Source of the DNA: Ruminiclostridium josui JCM 17888
GTDB taxonomy: Bacteria; Bacillota; Clostridia; Acetivibrionales; DSM-1351
Length of the DNA: 64,000 nt
Direction of reading: 5' to 3'
NCBI RefSeq assembly: GCF_000526495.1
Contig: NZ_JAGE01000001.1
Coordinates: 3,521,001 to 3,585,000, forward strand
The notes under the pieces: generated by a model
Database searches by the model: none
What the model was told of the DNA's origin: nothing
What the model saw: the letters and a program-made list of their open reading frames with translations, nothing else
Shown: positions 35,680 to 44,310 of the stretch, piece after piece
Numbering within the stretch: position 1 is the first letter of the stretch
Layout: every line of letters begins with the position of its first letter
Program-made: the position numbers and the translations under genes

Positions 35680-36954
35680 ATGGCGACAATAAAAGATTAT
35701 GGTAACGGTAAATTTAGAATTGTAGCGAGTAATGGAAGGCGTCATGATGGAAAACCTAATAGAGCAAGTTGGACTATTGAGGCAAAATCTATGAAAGAAG
35801 CTGAGAAAAAGGCAGTAGAACTGGAATATGAATTTAAGCATGGTAAAAAGAAATCAATCTCGAAGAAATACAGCTTTAACGACCTTATAAATGAATGGAG
35901 AAAAAGTGATAGATATCAGCAAATGTCACCTAAGACTATTGAAAGATATGAAGGTATGCTTAAACATAAATTGATTCCTGCTTTTGGAGTGTGGCCATTA
36001 GTGGACATAAGACCGTTGGATATTATGCACTTTATAGCGTCACTAAGAAAACCAGGTGCAAGACTTGATATTAACAATCAGAATCCATACAGTGATAAAA
36101 CAATTCAGGGGTATTACATAATTCTGCATTCATTGTTTGATGATGCAGTACGATGGGAAATGATGTCAGAAAACGTATGTGATAAAGTGGATAAACCCTC
36201 AATAAAGAAACATAAAGCTAAGTTCTATGAGGAAGAACAGATAGACAGGTTACTTGAATGCTTGGATCTAGAAGGAAAAACACTTGAGATAAGCCTTAAG
36301 AAAAGGAACCCTAATCATAGAGGGAAATCAGAACAAGAAAAAAGAGAGCTGATGGAAGAAAGGAGGTACTTGTATCATATGCATAAAGCATATGTATATT
36401 TAGCATTAGCAAGTGCAGGTAGACGTAGCGAAGTATGTGGATTGGATTGGATAGATATCAATTTTGATACTACGTATATGATAATGGAAAAAACACTACA
36501 ATATACAAAGAGTGCAGGAAAATTTTCAAGACCTTATTTAAAAAATGGCGATACATGTAAATCAATGTTCTTACCGGAAGCTGTCATAGAGATTCTTAAG
36601 GAATATAAAGTAGAACAGGAGCAATACAAGGAAATACTGGGGGACAAGTGGGTTCAGACTGGTAAAGTGTTTACTGCAGTTAATGGTGATTTGATTAATC
36701 CAAACAACATTAGTTTATGGTTTAAAAGGTTCTTGAAAAGGTATGAGCTTCCATATATTACACTGCATGAGGTGAGGCATACAAGTATATCCTTTATGCT
36801 AATGCAAAATGTTCCAATTGAGGTTGTTGCAGAACGTGCAGGACATAGGGATACTTCAGTTACATCAGGAATATATGGACATGTGTTCGAAGAAAATAAA
36901 AAGAAAGCAGCACAAACAATTGAAAAGATGTTCACAATTAAAGGGGCGGTATAA
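35680..36954 (+). CDS. int: Tyrosine recombinase (integrase) of the mobile element
   Basis: 424 residues. N-terminal arm-binding region (1-55), core-binding SAM-like domain (65-165; FNDLINEWRK) and catalytic domain with R (SAGRRSEVCGL), HxxR (LHEVRHTSISF), H/R (AGHRDTSVTSG) and nucleophile Y (IYGHV, the Y after SG). All active-site residues are present. AAAAGGAGATG precedes the ATG. It is the last clear mobile-element gene, so an attachment site is expected shortly downstream. Confidence 0.95.
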   Translation: MATIKDYGNGKFRIVASNGRRHDGKPNRASWTIEAKSMKEAEKKAVELEYEFKHGKKKSISKKYSFNDLINEWRKSDRYQQMSPKTIERYEGMLKHKLIPAFGVWPLVDIRPLDIMHFIASLRKPGARLDINNQNPYSDKTIQGYYIILHSLFDDAVRWEMMSENVCDKVDKPSIKKHKAKFYEEEQIDRLLECLDLEGKTLEISLKKRNPNHRGKSEQEKRELMEERRYLYHMHKAYVYLALASAGRRSEVCGLDWIDINFDTTYMIMEKTLQYTKSAGKFSRPYLKNGDTCKSMFLPEAVIEILKEYKVEQEQYKEILGDKWVQTGKVFTAVNGDLINPNNISLWFKRFLKRYELPYITLHEVRHTSISFMLMQNVPIEVVAERAGHRDTSVTSGIYGHVFEENKKKAAQTIEKMFTIKGAV

Positions 36955-37093
36955 CCGCTCCTTTCTAGTGCAAAAACTGGAAAATGTTTAAAGCGTATCT
37001 TTTCTGAATCCATTAAACCCTCATATGTATTTCTTGTTACGTATGTAATATTATGATGAAATTATTAATTCCTTAAAAACCTTAAAGGAGAGT

Positions 37094-37341
37094 ATGAAAG
37101 TGTTTGAATTAAGCGGTTCAGATGGATTTAGAACTGTCAGAGCATTCATTCTATATGAGGATACACTTGCGTTTATGGTTAGACCTGAAAAGTCAAGCGA
37201 AAAGCTAGGGATAATGCGTCTTGAAGGCATATTGAGCCTAATGAAAGTCTATTGGAATCTTTGAAAATGGAAATTATGGAGGAAGATTCAATAGAAGCAA
37301 TGCTGTTAAATTCCCCACGTACATTTTATAAACGAAACTAA
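37094..37341 (+). pseudogene. Small gene probably broken by a frameshift
   Basis: An open frame of 56 residues from ATG 37094 (AAAGGAGAG upstream) begins MKVFELSGSDGFRTVRAFIL and stops at 37264. A second frame overlaps it near 37225-37240 and continues NESLLESLKMEIMEEDS to a stop at 37341. Joining them with a 2-nt shift gives one smooth protein of about 80 residues. No family recognised. It could also be two unrelated frames. Confidence 0.4.
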
Positions 37342-37504
37342 ACAAGGAAGGTCTGATGAGCGAATATATATATTCTTATATATTAGACTTGAGATTGTGT
37401 TTTAGAGCAGATTCTGCTATAATAATTGAATAAAAACCTGTTTTCATTGCGGCTTTGAAAGATGAGGCGTAACGAAGAAAATTTATATAATTGGAGGTGA
37501 GACA

Positions 37505-37693
37505 ATGTCTAAAAAATCCAATAGTCTTATCCCTAGTGGAGGAAGTGCGTTACCCAATATTCAAAATATGAAAGTGGATAAGGACAAACTTGATAGGCCC
37601 TATGCAAAAGTTGAGAATGATAATGGTGATTGGTATAAACAAACAAAGCTGAAAAGTGGAAAAACGAAAAGAGAGATGGTTTCAGATAATTAA
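37505..37693 (+). CDS. Hypothetical small basic protein
   Basis: 62 residues with GGAGGTGAG 7 nt before the ATG. It is polar and basic, with GDWYKQTKLKSGKTKREM. No domain recognised. It is the last open frame before a 1.2-kb noncoding stretch. Confidence 0.5.
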   Translation: MSKKSNSLIPSGGSALPNIQNMKVDKDKLDRPYAKVENDNGDWYKQTKLKSGKTKREMVSDN

Positions 37694-37929
37694 TTTTTGG
37701 TATACCAATGAAGGTTAATGCTTTTGTAAATTCCGTTACAAGAATACCGAAGGGGCGCAACGTAATTTTACATACATTAGCCTTCGGCGGCATATAATAG
37801 ACATTTTCTTCATCCCACCTTATTCCCCAAAGGCGCGAAATAACAATTTCCATTTTAACATTTCCGGCGGCGCATCTTGGTGACGTACCACTGGTTTTAT
37901 ATATAGAGAGAAATAGTTCAACTCAGAAT

Positions 37930-38073
37930 TCAATCCCAGATTTGATTCATAGCACCCGCCTTTGGCCGCCCAGAGCCGATTTTAATCCATTTAACAAGCA
38001 CAGGCTCTCTGTTTGAATAATCGTAATTATCCACCAGATTAATCACTTCCTGAAGCGCGGAGCGCAGCTCCAT
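37930..38073 (-). pseudogene. Protein-coding remnant of higher GC
   Basis: A 47-codon frame beginning MELRSALQEVINLVDNYDYS and ending KAGAMNQIWD, with coding-like character but no ribosome site. A second remnant-like frame follows on the same strand (37853 downward). Both look like parts of a decayed foreign insertion. Confidence 0.35.
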
Positions 38074-38547
38074 AATATGGAACGGCCAGTAAGCTACTTT
38101 CCATATTATAGGTGTCTTTCCTATCTTAGCTACTTGTATTTATGGGTATACATAATATAGATTGGTTATGTATAGCATAAAAGGTGATATTGGTATCATC
38201 TAAAATATTCCATATATATATATATATATACTATGCAATACTTAATTTTGACTCTAACCACTGCGAATAGCTTCTTTGCCACAGTATTATGTCAAGCGTG
38301 ATAACTTATATGAGTTCAAAAAACACAAAGCTTGGGGCACTCCCCCGCAAAAAAATAGTAGTGATGATATCGTTGCACAAGCATTGCACATAGGGGCAAG
38401 AAAAATGTATAAATGATGTATAAACATACACGATTCATCTTATATATAGGGTTATAGGGATAAAAGTGCGTATATTTATACTGAAATAAATAAGGTTATA
38501 CCTAATACAGAACCCGGCTTATAGACTTACTCATAATATATACCAGA

Positions 38548-38577
38548 AATGCTGACCTTCAGGGGTTGGCATTTTTA
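38548..38577 (+). terminator. Hairpin terminator-like element
   Basis: ATGCTGACC pairs with GGTTGGCAT, followed by TTTTTA. No gene precedes it closely. Confidence 0.6.
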
Positions 38578-38917
38578 CTTATACGCTGTTTTTTTTTCAG
38601 TCCACAAGTCGGGTTTTAAATTCTACATGTACGCTTGAGTAGATATAACGTTTACTTCAAAACTACTTCACATTTAATTTTACTCTGTTTACCATATCAT
38701 GTCAGCAAAAAAGCACATGCTATTGCCCTTTTAAGGTATGATATTAAATTACATATAGCTACATCCTTGAGATGACTTTGCTTTGCAGCAGTATAATATT
38801 TTAGAGATTCACTATAGTCTTACTGCGAGAAAGGTTGCAAAAGAAGTTTTGCTAGATATGAGACAAACTTGATATAATATGCAGTAATGCTTATTCTTTT
38901 TTGTGGAGATGAAAATT

Positions 38918-39178
38918 ATGAGAGATAATTTGATAGAAGAAATTGCAGAAAAGGCACGAAAGGTTATTGAGCAAATTCCGTTTTCTAAGCAAGAGAATAT
39001 CGGATTTTCTACCTTTGAATATGGTGACCCTACTATTTCATATGAAGTACGAGCAAATGGCTATCATAGGGTTATAAATGAGCGGGGAGATGTTCGGGAA
39101 GAAAGGGTAGCACAAAGCATTGATGAAATGGTTGATTATTTCGTTGAGCAGGCCGTTCCAAATAGCGCAGAATTATAA
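38918..39178 (+). CDS. Imm63-like immunity protein (tentative)
   Basis: 86 residues from ATG 38918 with GTGGAG 9 nt upstream (other in-frame starts: GTG 38903 and ATG 38909). The central pattern SYEVRANGYHRVINERG, then SIDEMVDYFVEQA, resembles Imm63, an immunity family of polymorphic toxin systems. No toxin gene is adjacent, so it would be an orphan. The assignment is by pattern only. Confidence 0.45.
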   Translation: MRDNLIEEIAEKARKVIEQIPFSKQENIGFSTFEYGDPTISYEVRANGYHRVINERGDVREERVAQSIDEMVDYFVEQAVPNSAEL

Positions 39179-39284
39179 ATTTGGTATTGAGTTTAATATG
39201 CGAATCATGTAATATTAAATCCAAGTGTTTATTTATTTTATTATGGTAACTTATATTTTTTCTATTGTATTGGGGAGACGAGTA

Positions 39285-39794
39285 ATGGCAAACAGGAATA
39301 AAACTGAAGTTTACATATATGGAAGCAAGTATACAGTTTTAGGTTCAGAATCTGAAGAATATATCCACAAACTTGCTTTATACGTTGATAAAAAAATGAG
39401 AGAATTTTCTGAAGTTAATAGTGCATTAAGTTCTGGGATGATTTCAGTACTGGCTGCAATTAATATTGCAGATGACTATTTTAAAACTTTAGATAAGTTG
39501 GAAAATATTACAAATAATCAGCAAGCTAAAACTGAGTTAATGGATAAAGAGTACAAACAGAAAATAGAAGAACTTAACTTACAAATTCAAAAGCTTAAGT
39601 CAGATTCAGATTCCATGGAAGAACTTACTCAAAAACTTAAAAAACTGGAAGATGAGAATACTGCAAAAGAACAGTCAATTATAGAGTTATCGAGCAAATA
39701 TGAACAACTAAAATCTGAATACAAGCAAATGGAAGAGTTATACCAGGAAGAGTATAACCAAATTAAAAATAAATATGAAAAGACATCCCTTTAA
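39285..39794 (+). CDS. zapA: Cell division protein ZapA
   Basis: 169 residues from ATG 39285, after GGGGAGACGAG; the frame runs upstream to 39225 without support. Residues 1-90 are the ZapA domain (KTEVYIYGSKYTVLGSESEE then LALYVDKKMREF), followed by a long coiled coil (90-169). ZapA binds FtsZ and bundles protofilaments at the division ring. The C-terminal coiled coil is longer than in E. coli ZapA, as is usual in clostridia. Confidence 0.88.
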   Translation: MANRNKTEVYIYGSKYTVLGSESEEYIHKLALYVDKKMREFSEVNSALSSGMISVLAAINIADDYFKTLDKLENITNNQQAKTELMDKEYKQKIEELNLQIQKLKSDSDSMEELTQKLKKLEDENTAKEQSIIELSSKYEQLKSEYKQMEELYQEEYNQIKNKYEKTSL

Positions 39795-39818
39795 TACTTC
39801 CATTACGGGATGTCTTTT
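39777..39818. terminator. Bidirectional terminator between zapA and ferredoxin genes
   Basis: AAAAGACATCCC pairs with GGGATGTCTTTT, giving T tracts on both strands. It serves the converging zapA and ferredoxin genes and overlaps the zapA 3' end. Confidence 0.85.
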
Positions 39819-39828
39819 ATCATGTCTA

Positions 39829-40017
39829 TTACTCCAGATCAATAACACTTACCGGGCAGGCATCTCTAGCATCCTCGGCTTCCTGAAGGTTTTCTTCCGG
39901 TATATCATCTTCAATAGCTTGGGCTTTATTGTCCTCGTTCATACTAAATACTGCAGGGCATATAGAAGTACATAATTCACAGCTTATGCAACCGTCCTGA
40001 TCTACTGATGCTTTCAT
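39829..40017 (-). CDS. Ferredoxin, single 4Fe-4S cluster
   Basis: 62 residues. CISCELCTSICP gives three cluster ligands and the ACPVSV near the C-terminus gives the fourth. The acidic loop between is typical of Bacillus/Thermotoga-type 1x[4Fe-4S] ferredoxins, a soluble low-potential electron carrier. AAGGAGG on the minus strand precedes the ATG. Confidence 0.92.
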   Translation of the reverse strand: MKASVDQDGCISCELCTSICPAVFSMNEDNKAQAIEDDIPEENLQEAEDARDACPVSVIDLE

Positions 40018-40184
40018 TTGCAGTCCTCCTTAAAATTATTAATCCATAAACTATTATTCTCCCAAAGCAAATATATATACAAAAAATGTAAGATAATTCA
40101 AATGTAATATTATGGAGTTTGATTGTTGATTTTACAGGGGACATGAGTTATATTAAATACAAATAAAAATGGAGATATACAAAA

Positions 40185-41042
40185 ATGAATAATAATTTTG
40201 AAATAATTGACTGTCATGTTCATACATTTGCTAATGATGACATAGCAGCTAAAATTATGGCATCATTTAATAAGCTATATAATATAGAGTTTAAAAATCC
40301 AGGTAACGGAACAATACCCAATGTATTAGAAAATATGAACGAGGTTGGGATAGACCGTACGGTAATGGCCAATTTTGCACCACCCAAAATTTTAGACTCT
40401 AATAATTTGTGGACTATAGCCACAGCTAATTCCTCAGAAGGGCGACTTGTACCACTGGTAAATTTTCACCCTGATATGGAGGGGAGGCTGGCTGAAAATT
40501 TTGAAAAGTATGTTGAGCTTGGAGCAAAAGGCATAAAGTTGCATCCAATGGCCCAAGGGTTTGATATCAATGATTCCAGAATGGACGAACTTTATAAAAA
40601 GTGCAGCGAAACCAAGTTTACTATCCTTATACATTGTGGTAGGGTTTCAAATGCAAGACTGAATGGATTCTCAGATTTTGAGTCCATAGTTCCTATAATA
40701 GAAAAATATCCGGATATACCAATAATTCTTGCTCACATGGCGGATGGAGACAAGGAATGTGTTTTAAAAGTGTCAAAGCAATATGAGAATGTGTACTTCG
40801 ACACATCCATAGTTATAACCGGTTATCCTGAAATAGCCCGTGTCAATGAACCTAGTTGGTTGGATGACAGTGAAGTGGTTGATATTATAAATGAAGCAGG
40901 AGAAGATAAAATACTTTTTGGCTCTGATTTTCCATGGGGAAGCTCAGTGCATGACGTAAAAAGGTTTATGAAATTAAAATTATCTGATAGGCAGAAAAAA
41001 ACTATTCTTAGTGAAAATGCTAAACGGCTATTTAGGCTATAA
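40185..41042 (+). CDS. Amidohydrolase-family (Amidohydro_2) metal-dependent hydrolase
   Basis: 285 residues. DCHVH (HxH metal ligands at 11 and 13), KLHPMAQGF, ILIHCGR, ILAHMADG and FGSDFPWGS place it in the Amidohydro_2/TIM-barrel group with a complete set of metal-binding residues. The substrate is not predictable. GGAGATAT precedes the ATG, and a terminator follows, so it is monocistronic. Confidence 0.88.
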   Translation: MNNNFEIIDCHVHTFANDDIAAKIMASFNKLYNIEFKNPGNGTIPNVLENMNEVGIDRTVMANFAPPKILDSNNLWTIATANSSEGRLVPLVNFHPDMEGRLAENFEKYVELGAKGIKLHPMAQGFDINDSRMDELYKKCSETKFTILIHCGRVSNARLNGFSDFESIVPIIEKYPDIPIILAHMADGDKECVLKVSKQYENVYFDTSIVITGYPEIARVNEPSWLDDSEVVDIINEAGEDKILFGSDFPWGSSVHDVKRFMKLKLSDRQKKTILSENAKRLFRL

Positions 41043-41075
41043 GTTTATTTAGAAAATAAAATATGTAACATTACC

Positions 41076-41111
41076 AACCTCGCTTAATATAATAAAAAGC
41101 GGGGTTTTTTT
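41076..41111 (+). terminator. Terminator
   Basis: AACCTCGCTT pairs with AAGCGGGGTT, followed by T7. Confidence 0.85.
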
Positions 41112-41182
41112 GTCAAAAAGGTATACAAGAAACTTTTTTGTATAAAATATCATCAATATGGTATTCAAAGAGGAGGCAGTAT

Positions 41183-42040
41183 ATGAAGAACAAAAAGCTA
41201 TTTTTTTCAATTTCATATGTTGTATTGCTTTCGCTATTGATAGCAGGTGCAATTTTATTCAGCAAGCCCTCAAATAACAATAATGCACCTAAAATGGATT
41301 CTTTAACGGAGGAAAATTTCAATAAGGGTGTTCTTGCATATAAAAGTAAAATCAACGGTAAAAAGGATATAAAAATTGTAAATAACCCTCAAAAACTAGA
41401 TTTACAAGCCAGCCTCATTGAAAATATGAATGGTGAGGTTACTATAGATATTTCATATAAAATAGATGGAAAGAAAATAAATAAAACAATAGACACTTCA
41501 AAAGTACCTGAAATTAGAAATCTTTTAAGATTCAGAGAAAAATTTAAGAAAGGTTATCAAATAGATAAAATATTGGTAAATGATAAGGTGGAAAATTTAT
41601 ACTTTTATGTTAAGGGAAAGGAAGATAACCGCCTTACCCAAACCTGGCTATACACTTATGACCTAAAGACATCAAAGGCATATAAGTTATTTTATGACAT
41701 AGGCGATTTTAGTGATTTTTACTTATCACCTGATGGTAAATATAATGCTTTGGCATACCAGAGTGATTTAGAAAGTCAAAAAAACCAAAGTTCTAAAAAT
41801 AAGGTAGTAATAATACGGTGTGAAGATAATAAGATTATTTTCAATGGAGACAAGGATATAAACGGCAAAACCATTGGTCAGGACAGCGGCTTGTACATTT
41901 ACAAGTACGATTTTATAAAATGGGTAAATTCTGAGAATTGCTTACTAAAGCAAATTTCAGAAATAAAGGATGGTTCTCGTAAAATTCATGAGCAAAATGT
42001 ATATTATAATGTGGTAGATAATAAAGTAAAAGTTAAGTAG
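41183..42040 (+). CDS. Membrane-anchored or secreted protein of unknown function
   Basis: 285 residues from ATG 41183, with GAGGAGGCAG upstream; an ATG at 41138 in the same frame is not supported. An N-terminal signal anchor (6-26) is followed by a Lys/Asp-rich, beta-patterned ectodomain with the propeller-like DFYLSPDGKYNALAY. No named family. Terminator follows. Confidence 0.7.
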   Translation: MKNKKLFFSISYVVLLSLLIAGAILFSKPSNNNNAPKMDSLTEENFNKGVLAYKSKINGKKDIKIVNNPQKLDLQASLIENMNGEVTIDISYKIDGKKINKTIDTSKVPEIRNLLRFREKFKKGYQIDKILVNDKVENLYFYVKGKEDNRLTQTWLYTYDLKTSKAYKLFYDIGDFSDFYLSPDGKYNALAYQSDLESQKNQSSKNKVVIIRCEDNKIIFNGDKDINGKTIGQDSGLYIYKYDFIKWVNSENCLLKQISEIKDGSRKIHEQNVYYNVVDNKVKVK

Positions 42041-42056
42041 ATTATTGATTTGATTT

Positions 42057-42094
42057 AAGGCGGTAGGCATATCAAGATGCTTACCGTCTTTTAT
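42057..42094 (+). terminator. Terminator
   Basis: AAGGCGGTAGGCAT pairs with ATGCTTACCGTCTT, then T. Confidence 0.85.
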
Positions 42095-42175
42095 TTGATG
42101 TTCTTTCTCGTCTTGTTTTAATAATCCATTTAGTGTATTCTTTTAGTAATGTTATTTTAGTTTGGAGTGATGAGT

Positions 42176-42775
42176 ATGTATATAGTAGGTTTGAATGGAA
42201 GTCCCAACGTGGATGGAAACACAAGTTTCCTGGTTAAAAAGGTTCTGGAGGAATGTGAAGCAAGAGGCGCCAAAACAATTCTTCTGAATGTGGGAAAGAT
42301 AATGCAGGAGCAAAAATGCGGCTTCTGTACAGTATGTTCAAATCCATGTACTGGAAATTGCTATAAGGGTACAAAGCTTGAAGAAGCTTTTGAAATATTA
42401 AGAAATGCAGATGGGGTAGTTATTGCCAGTCCTGTTTACTTTGGAAGTGTTTCCGCACAGCTAAAGGCCATGTTTGATAAAACAAGGAAGGTTAGGGCAA
42501 ACAAAGGTTTATATAATAAAGTAGGATTGTGTATGGCAGTGGGAGCTTCTCAGTATGGAGGCGAAGAAACAACAATAAAAGCCATGCATGATATGATGCT
42601 TGTTAATGGAATGATAATAGTAGGTGACGGATATATTGACGACAATTGCGGACATCAGGGTGTGTGTGCTACCAGACCTGCTCAAAATGATGAAGAGGCA
42701 ATAAAAAGAGCAATAATGTCTGCAAAAAGGCTTATAGAAGTATGTAATGCAACTGAAAGCATAAGACAAAGCTGA
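42176..42775 (+). CDS. NADPH-dependent FMN reductase-like iron-sulfur flavoprotein
   Basis: 199 residues. GLNGSPNVDGNTSFL is the FMN phosphate loop; CGFCTVCSNPC is a cysteine cluster typical of iron-sulfur flavoproteins (Isf type); ASPVYFGSVSAQLKAMFD is the second flavin-binding segment. It likely transfers electrons from ferredoxin or NADPH. The best start is ATG 42176 (TTGGAG 8 nt before), with 42170 possible. It is next to tcdA. Confidence 0.85.
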   Translation: MYIVGLNGSPNVDGNTSFLVKKVLEECEARGAKTILLNVGKIMQEQKCGFCTVCSNPCTGNCYKGTKLEEAFEILRNADGVVIASPVYFGSVSAQLKAMFDKTRKVRANKGLYNKVGLCMAVGASQYGGEETTIKAMHDMMLVNGMIIVGDGYIDDNCGHQGVCATRPAQNDEEAIKRAIMSAKRLIEVCNATESIRQS

Positions 42776-42827
42776 TATAATTTAAAATTTTACCGCAGGT
42801 GCGGATTACGGAGGATATGACAATAAT

Positions 42828-43604
42828 ATGTTGCACGAGTTTTCCAGAAGTGAATTAATTATTGGAGTAGAAGGACTAGAAAAATTAAAAAACAGCAAGG
42901 TAGCAGTATTTGGTGTTGGAGGAGTAGGTTCATTTACGGTAGAGGCACTTACCAGAACAGGGGTAGGTCATCTTGTACTTATAGATGACGACTGTGTATG
43001 TCTTACCAACTTAAACAGACAGCTTCATGCTACCAGAAAAACAGTAGGTAGGCCAAAGGTTGAAGTTATGCGAGACAGAGTTCTTGAAATAAACCCAAAA
43101 TGTGATGTTACTATCATTCAGAAGTTTTATATGCCTGATGTAGCTGATGAGATACTAGATAGCAGCTTTGACTATATTGTAGATGCAATTGACACAGTAA
43201 CTGCAAAAATTGATTTGGTAGTAAGGGCTAATCAATTGGGGATACCAATAATTAGTGCAATGGGAGCAGGCAATAAGACTGACCCCACCCGGTTTCAGGT
43301 TTCGGACATATTTAAGACTACAGTTGACCCTCTGGCAAAGGTAGTAAGAAAGGAACTTAGAAACAGGGGAATAAAAAAACTAAAGGTAGTATACTCTACA
43401 GAAGAACCTATAAAACCTGTTGAAACCGAGACTTCCAGCTGTAGTGCAGGTTGTATATGTCCTAAAGGAACAGCCAGAAAGTGTACAGTTAAGCATCAGA
43501 TACCGGGAAGCCTTTCATTTGTTCCTTCTGTTATGGGCTTAATTATTGGAGGAGAAGTAATAAAAGATTTGATTGGATATAAAAAAGATACAAGTAGTAA
43601 TTAA
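42828..43604 (+). CDS. tcdA: tRNA threonylcarbamoyladenosine dehydratase TcdA
   Basis: 258 residues of the ThiF/MoeB/E1 superfamily. GVGGVGS is the ATP loop, LIDDDCVCLTNLNRQ the nucleotide-binding strand and VDAIDTVTAK the Asp motif; the C-terminal half matches TcdA/CsdL (SMGAGNKTDP and GSLSFVPSVMGL). It cyclises the N6-threonylcarbamoyl group at tRNA position 37, using ATP. No zinc tetrad of MoeB; an extra Cys-rich loop (CSAGCICP) near 200-215 is present. Next gene starts 19 nt later. Confidence 0.9.
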   Translation: MLHEFSRSELIIGVEGLEKLKNSKVAVFGVGGVGSFTVEALTRTGVGHLVLIDDDCVCLTNLNRQLHATRKTVGRPKVEVMRDRVLEINPKCDVTIIQKFYMPDVADEILDSSFDYIVDAIDTVTAKIDLVVRANQLGIPIISAMGAGNKTDPTRFQVSDIFKTTVDPLAKVVRKELRNRGIKKLKVVYSTEEPIKPVETETSSCSAGCICPKGTARKCTVKHQIPGSLSFVPSVMGLIIGGEVIKDLIGYKKDTSSN

Positions 43605-43623
43605 TTAAGAGGAGATTTTACAA

Positions 43624-44304
43624 ATGTTTGATAGACGTATCAACATATTTACCGGTCATTTTGGAAGCGGAAAAACAGAGGTTGCCGTCAATTATGCCAT
43701 GAAAATGGCAGAAGCCGGGCATAGAACAGCTATAGTAGATTTTGATATAATAAACCCCTACTTCAGAACAGCAGATGCAAAAGATGCACTGGAAGAACAA
43801 AATATTAAAGTAGTTCTTCCTATGTATGCAAACACTAACGTTGATATACCTGCCATACCGCCAGAAATATACTCATTGTTTGAAGACAAAAATGCAAAAG
43901 TGGTTTTGGATGTTGGCGGGGACGACCTTGGTGCTAAAGCAGTATCAAGGTTTAAGGAAGAAATAGTCAGCGATGACTACGAAATGTATTTTGTAGTAAA
44001 TACAAAAAGGATAATGACTGATTCACCTGAAAAAATTGCAGAGATGATTGCTATTATTGAAGAAGGGGCAAGTATGAAGGTTACAAAATTGATAAATAAT
44101 AGTAATCTATTGGAGGAAACTACTCCCGAAATTATTATTGAAGGAAATCGCATTTTATCACAAGTTTCGTCTAAATTAGGGATTCCCATAGCAATAACAG
44201 CAGGTATGGAAGAGGTTGTAAATAGAATACAAAAAAGTGATATTGGTAAAACCGAAATATTATCCATGAGGAAACAGATACATCTTCCGTGGAATAGAGG
44301 TTAG
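43624..44304 (+). CDS. ParA/MinD-like P-loop ATPase
   Basis: 226 residues with GHFGSGKTE (P loop), a DFDIINPYFRT segment (switch I) and VVLDVGGDD (Walker B). Related to the MinD/NifH/CobQ group found in clostridial genomes. It lies in a run tcdA, this gene, a MutS-like gene and the ferredoxin/vor cluster; its specific role is unknown. GAGGAGAT precedes the ATG. Confidence 0.75.
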   Translation: MFDRRINIFTGHFGSGKTEVAVNYAMKMAEAGHRTAIVDFDIINPYFRTADAKDALEEQNIKVVLPMYANTNVDIPAIPPEIYSLFEDKNAKVVLDVGGDDLGAKAVSRFKEEIVSDDYEMYFVVNTKRIMTDSPEKIAEMIAIIEEGASMKVTKLINNSNLLEETTPEIIIEGNRILSQVSSKLGIPIAITAGMEEVVNRIQKSDIGKTEILSMRKQIHLPWNRG

Positions 44305-44310
44305 GACGTT

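Larger units (their letters stand above)
37694..38917. other. Long intergenic region at the probable element border, with gene remnants
   Basis: About 1.2 kb. From 37740 to 38110 the base composition is richer in GC, and the minus strand shows two protein-like segments (RLWGIRWDEENVYYMPPKA near 37750-37853 and MELRSALQEVINLVDNYDY at 37930-38073). An AT dinucleotide run lies near 38212-38230 and a terminator at 38548. The junction between element and chromosome probably lies here, but I cannot see a duplicated attachment site. Confidence 0.45.

Noticed and set aside
1..37000. Classical prophage
   Set aside because: No terminase, portal, capsid, tail or lysis gene is visible in 37 kb, although some small genes are of phage-like type.
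37533..37853. Full minus-strand frame of 106 residues as a gene
   Set aside because: It overlaps the better supported 37505 gene; only the N-terminal 50 residues look protein-like, so I treat it as a remnant.
38212..38230. AT dinucleotide repeat
   Set aside because: Short simple repeat in noncoding AT-rich DNA, with no link to a function.
36955..38917. tRNA gene as integration target
   Set aside because: No cloverleaf sequence or CCA end could be recognised on either strand.
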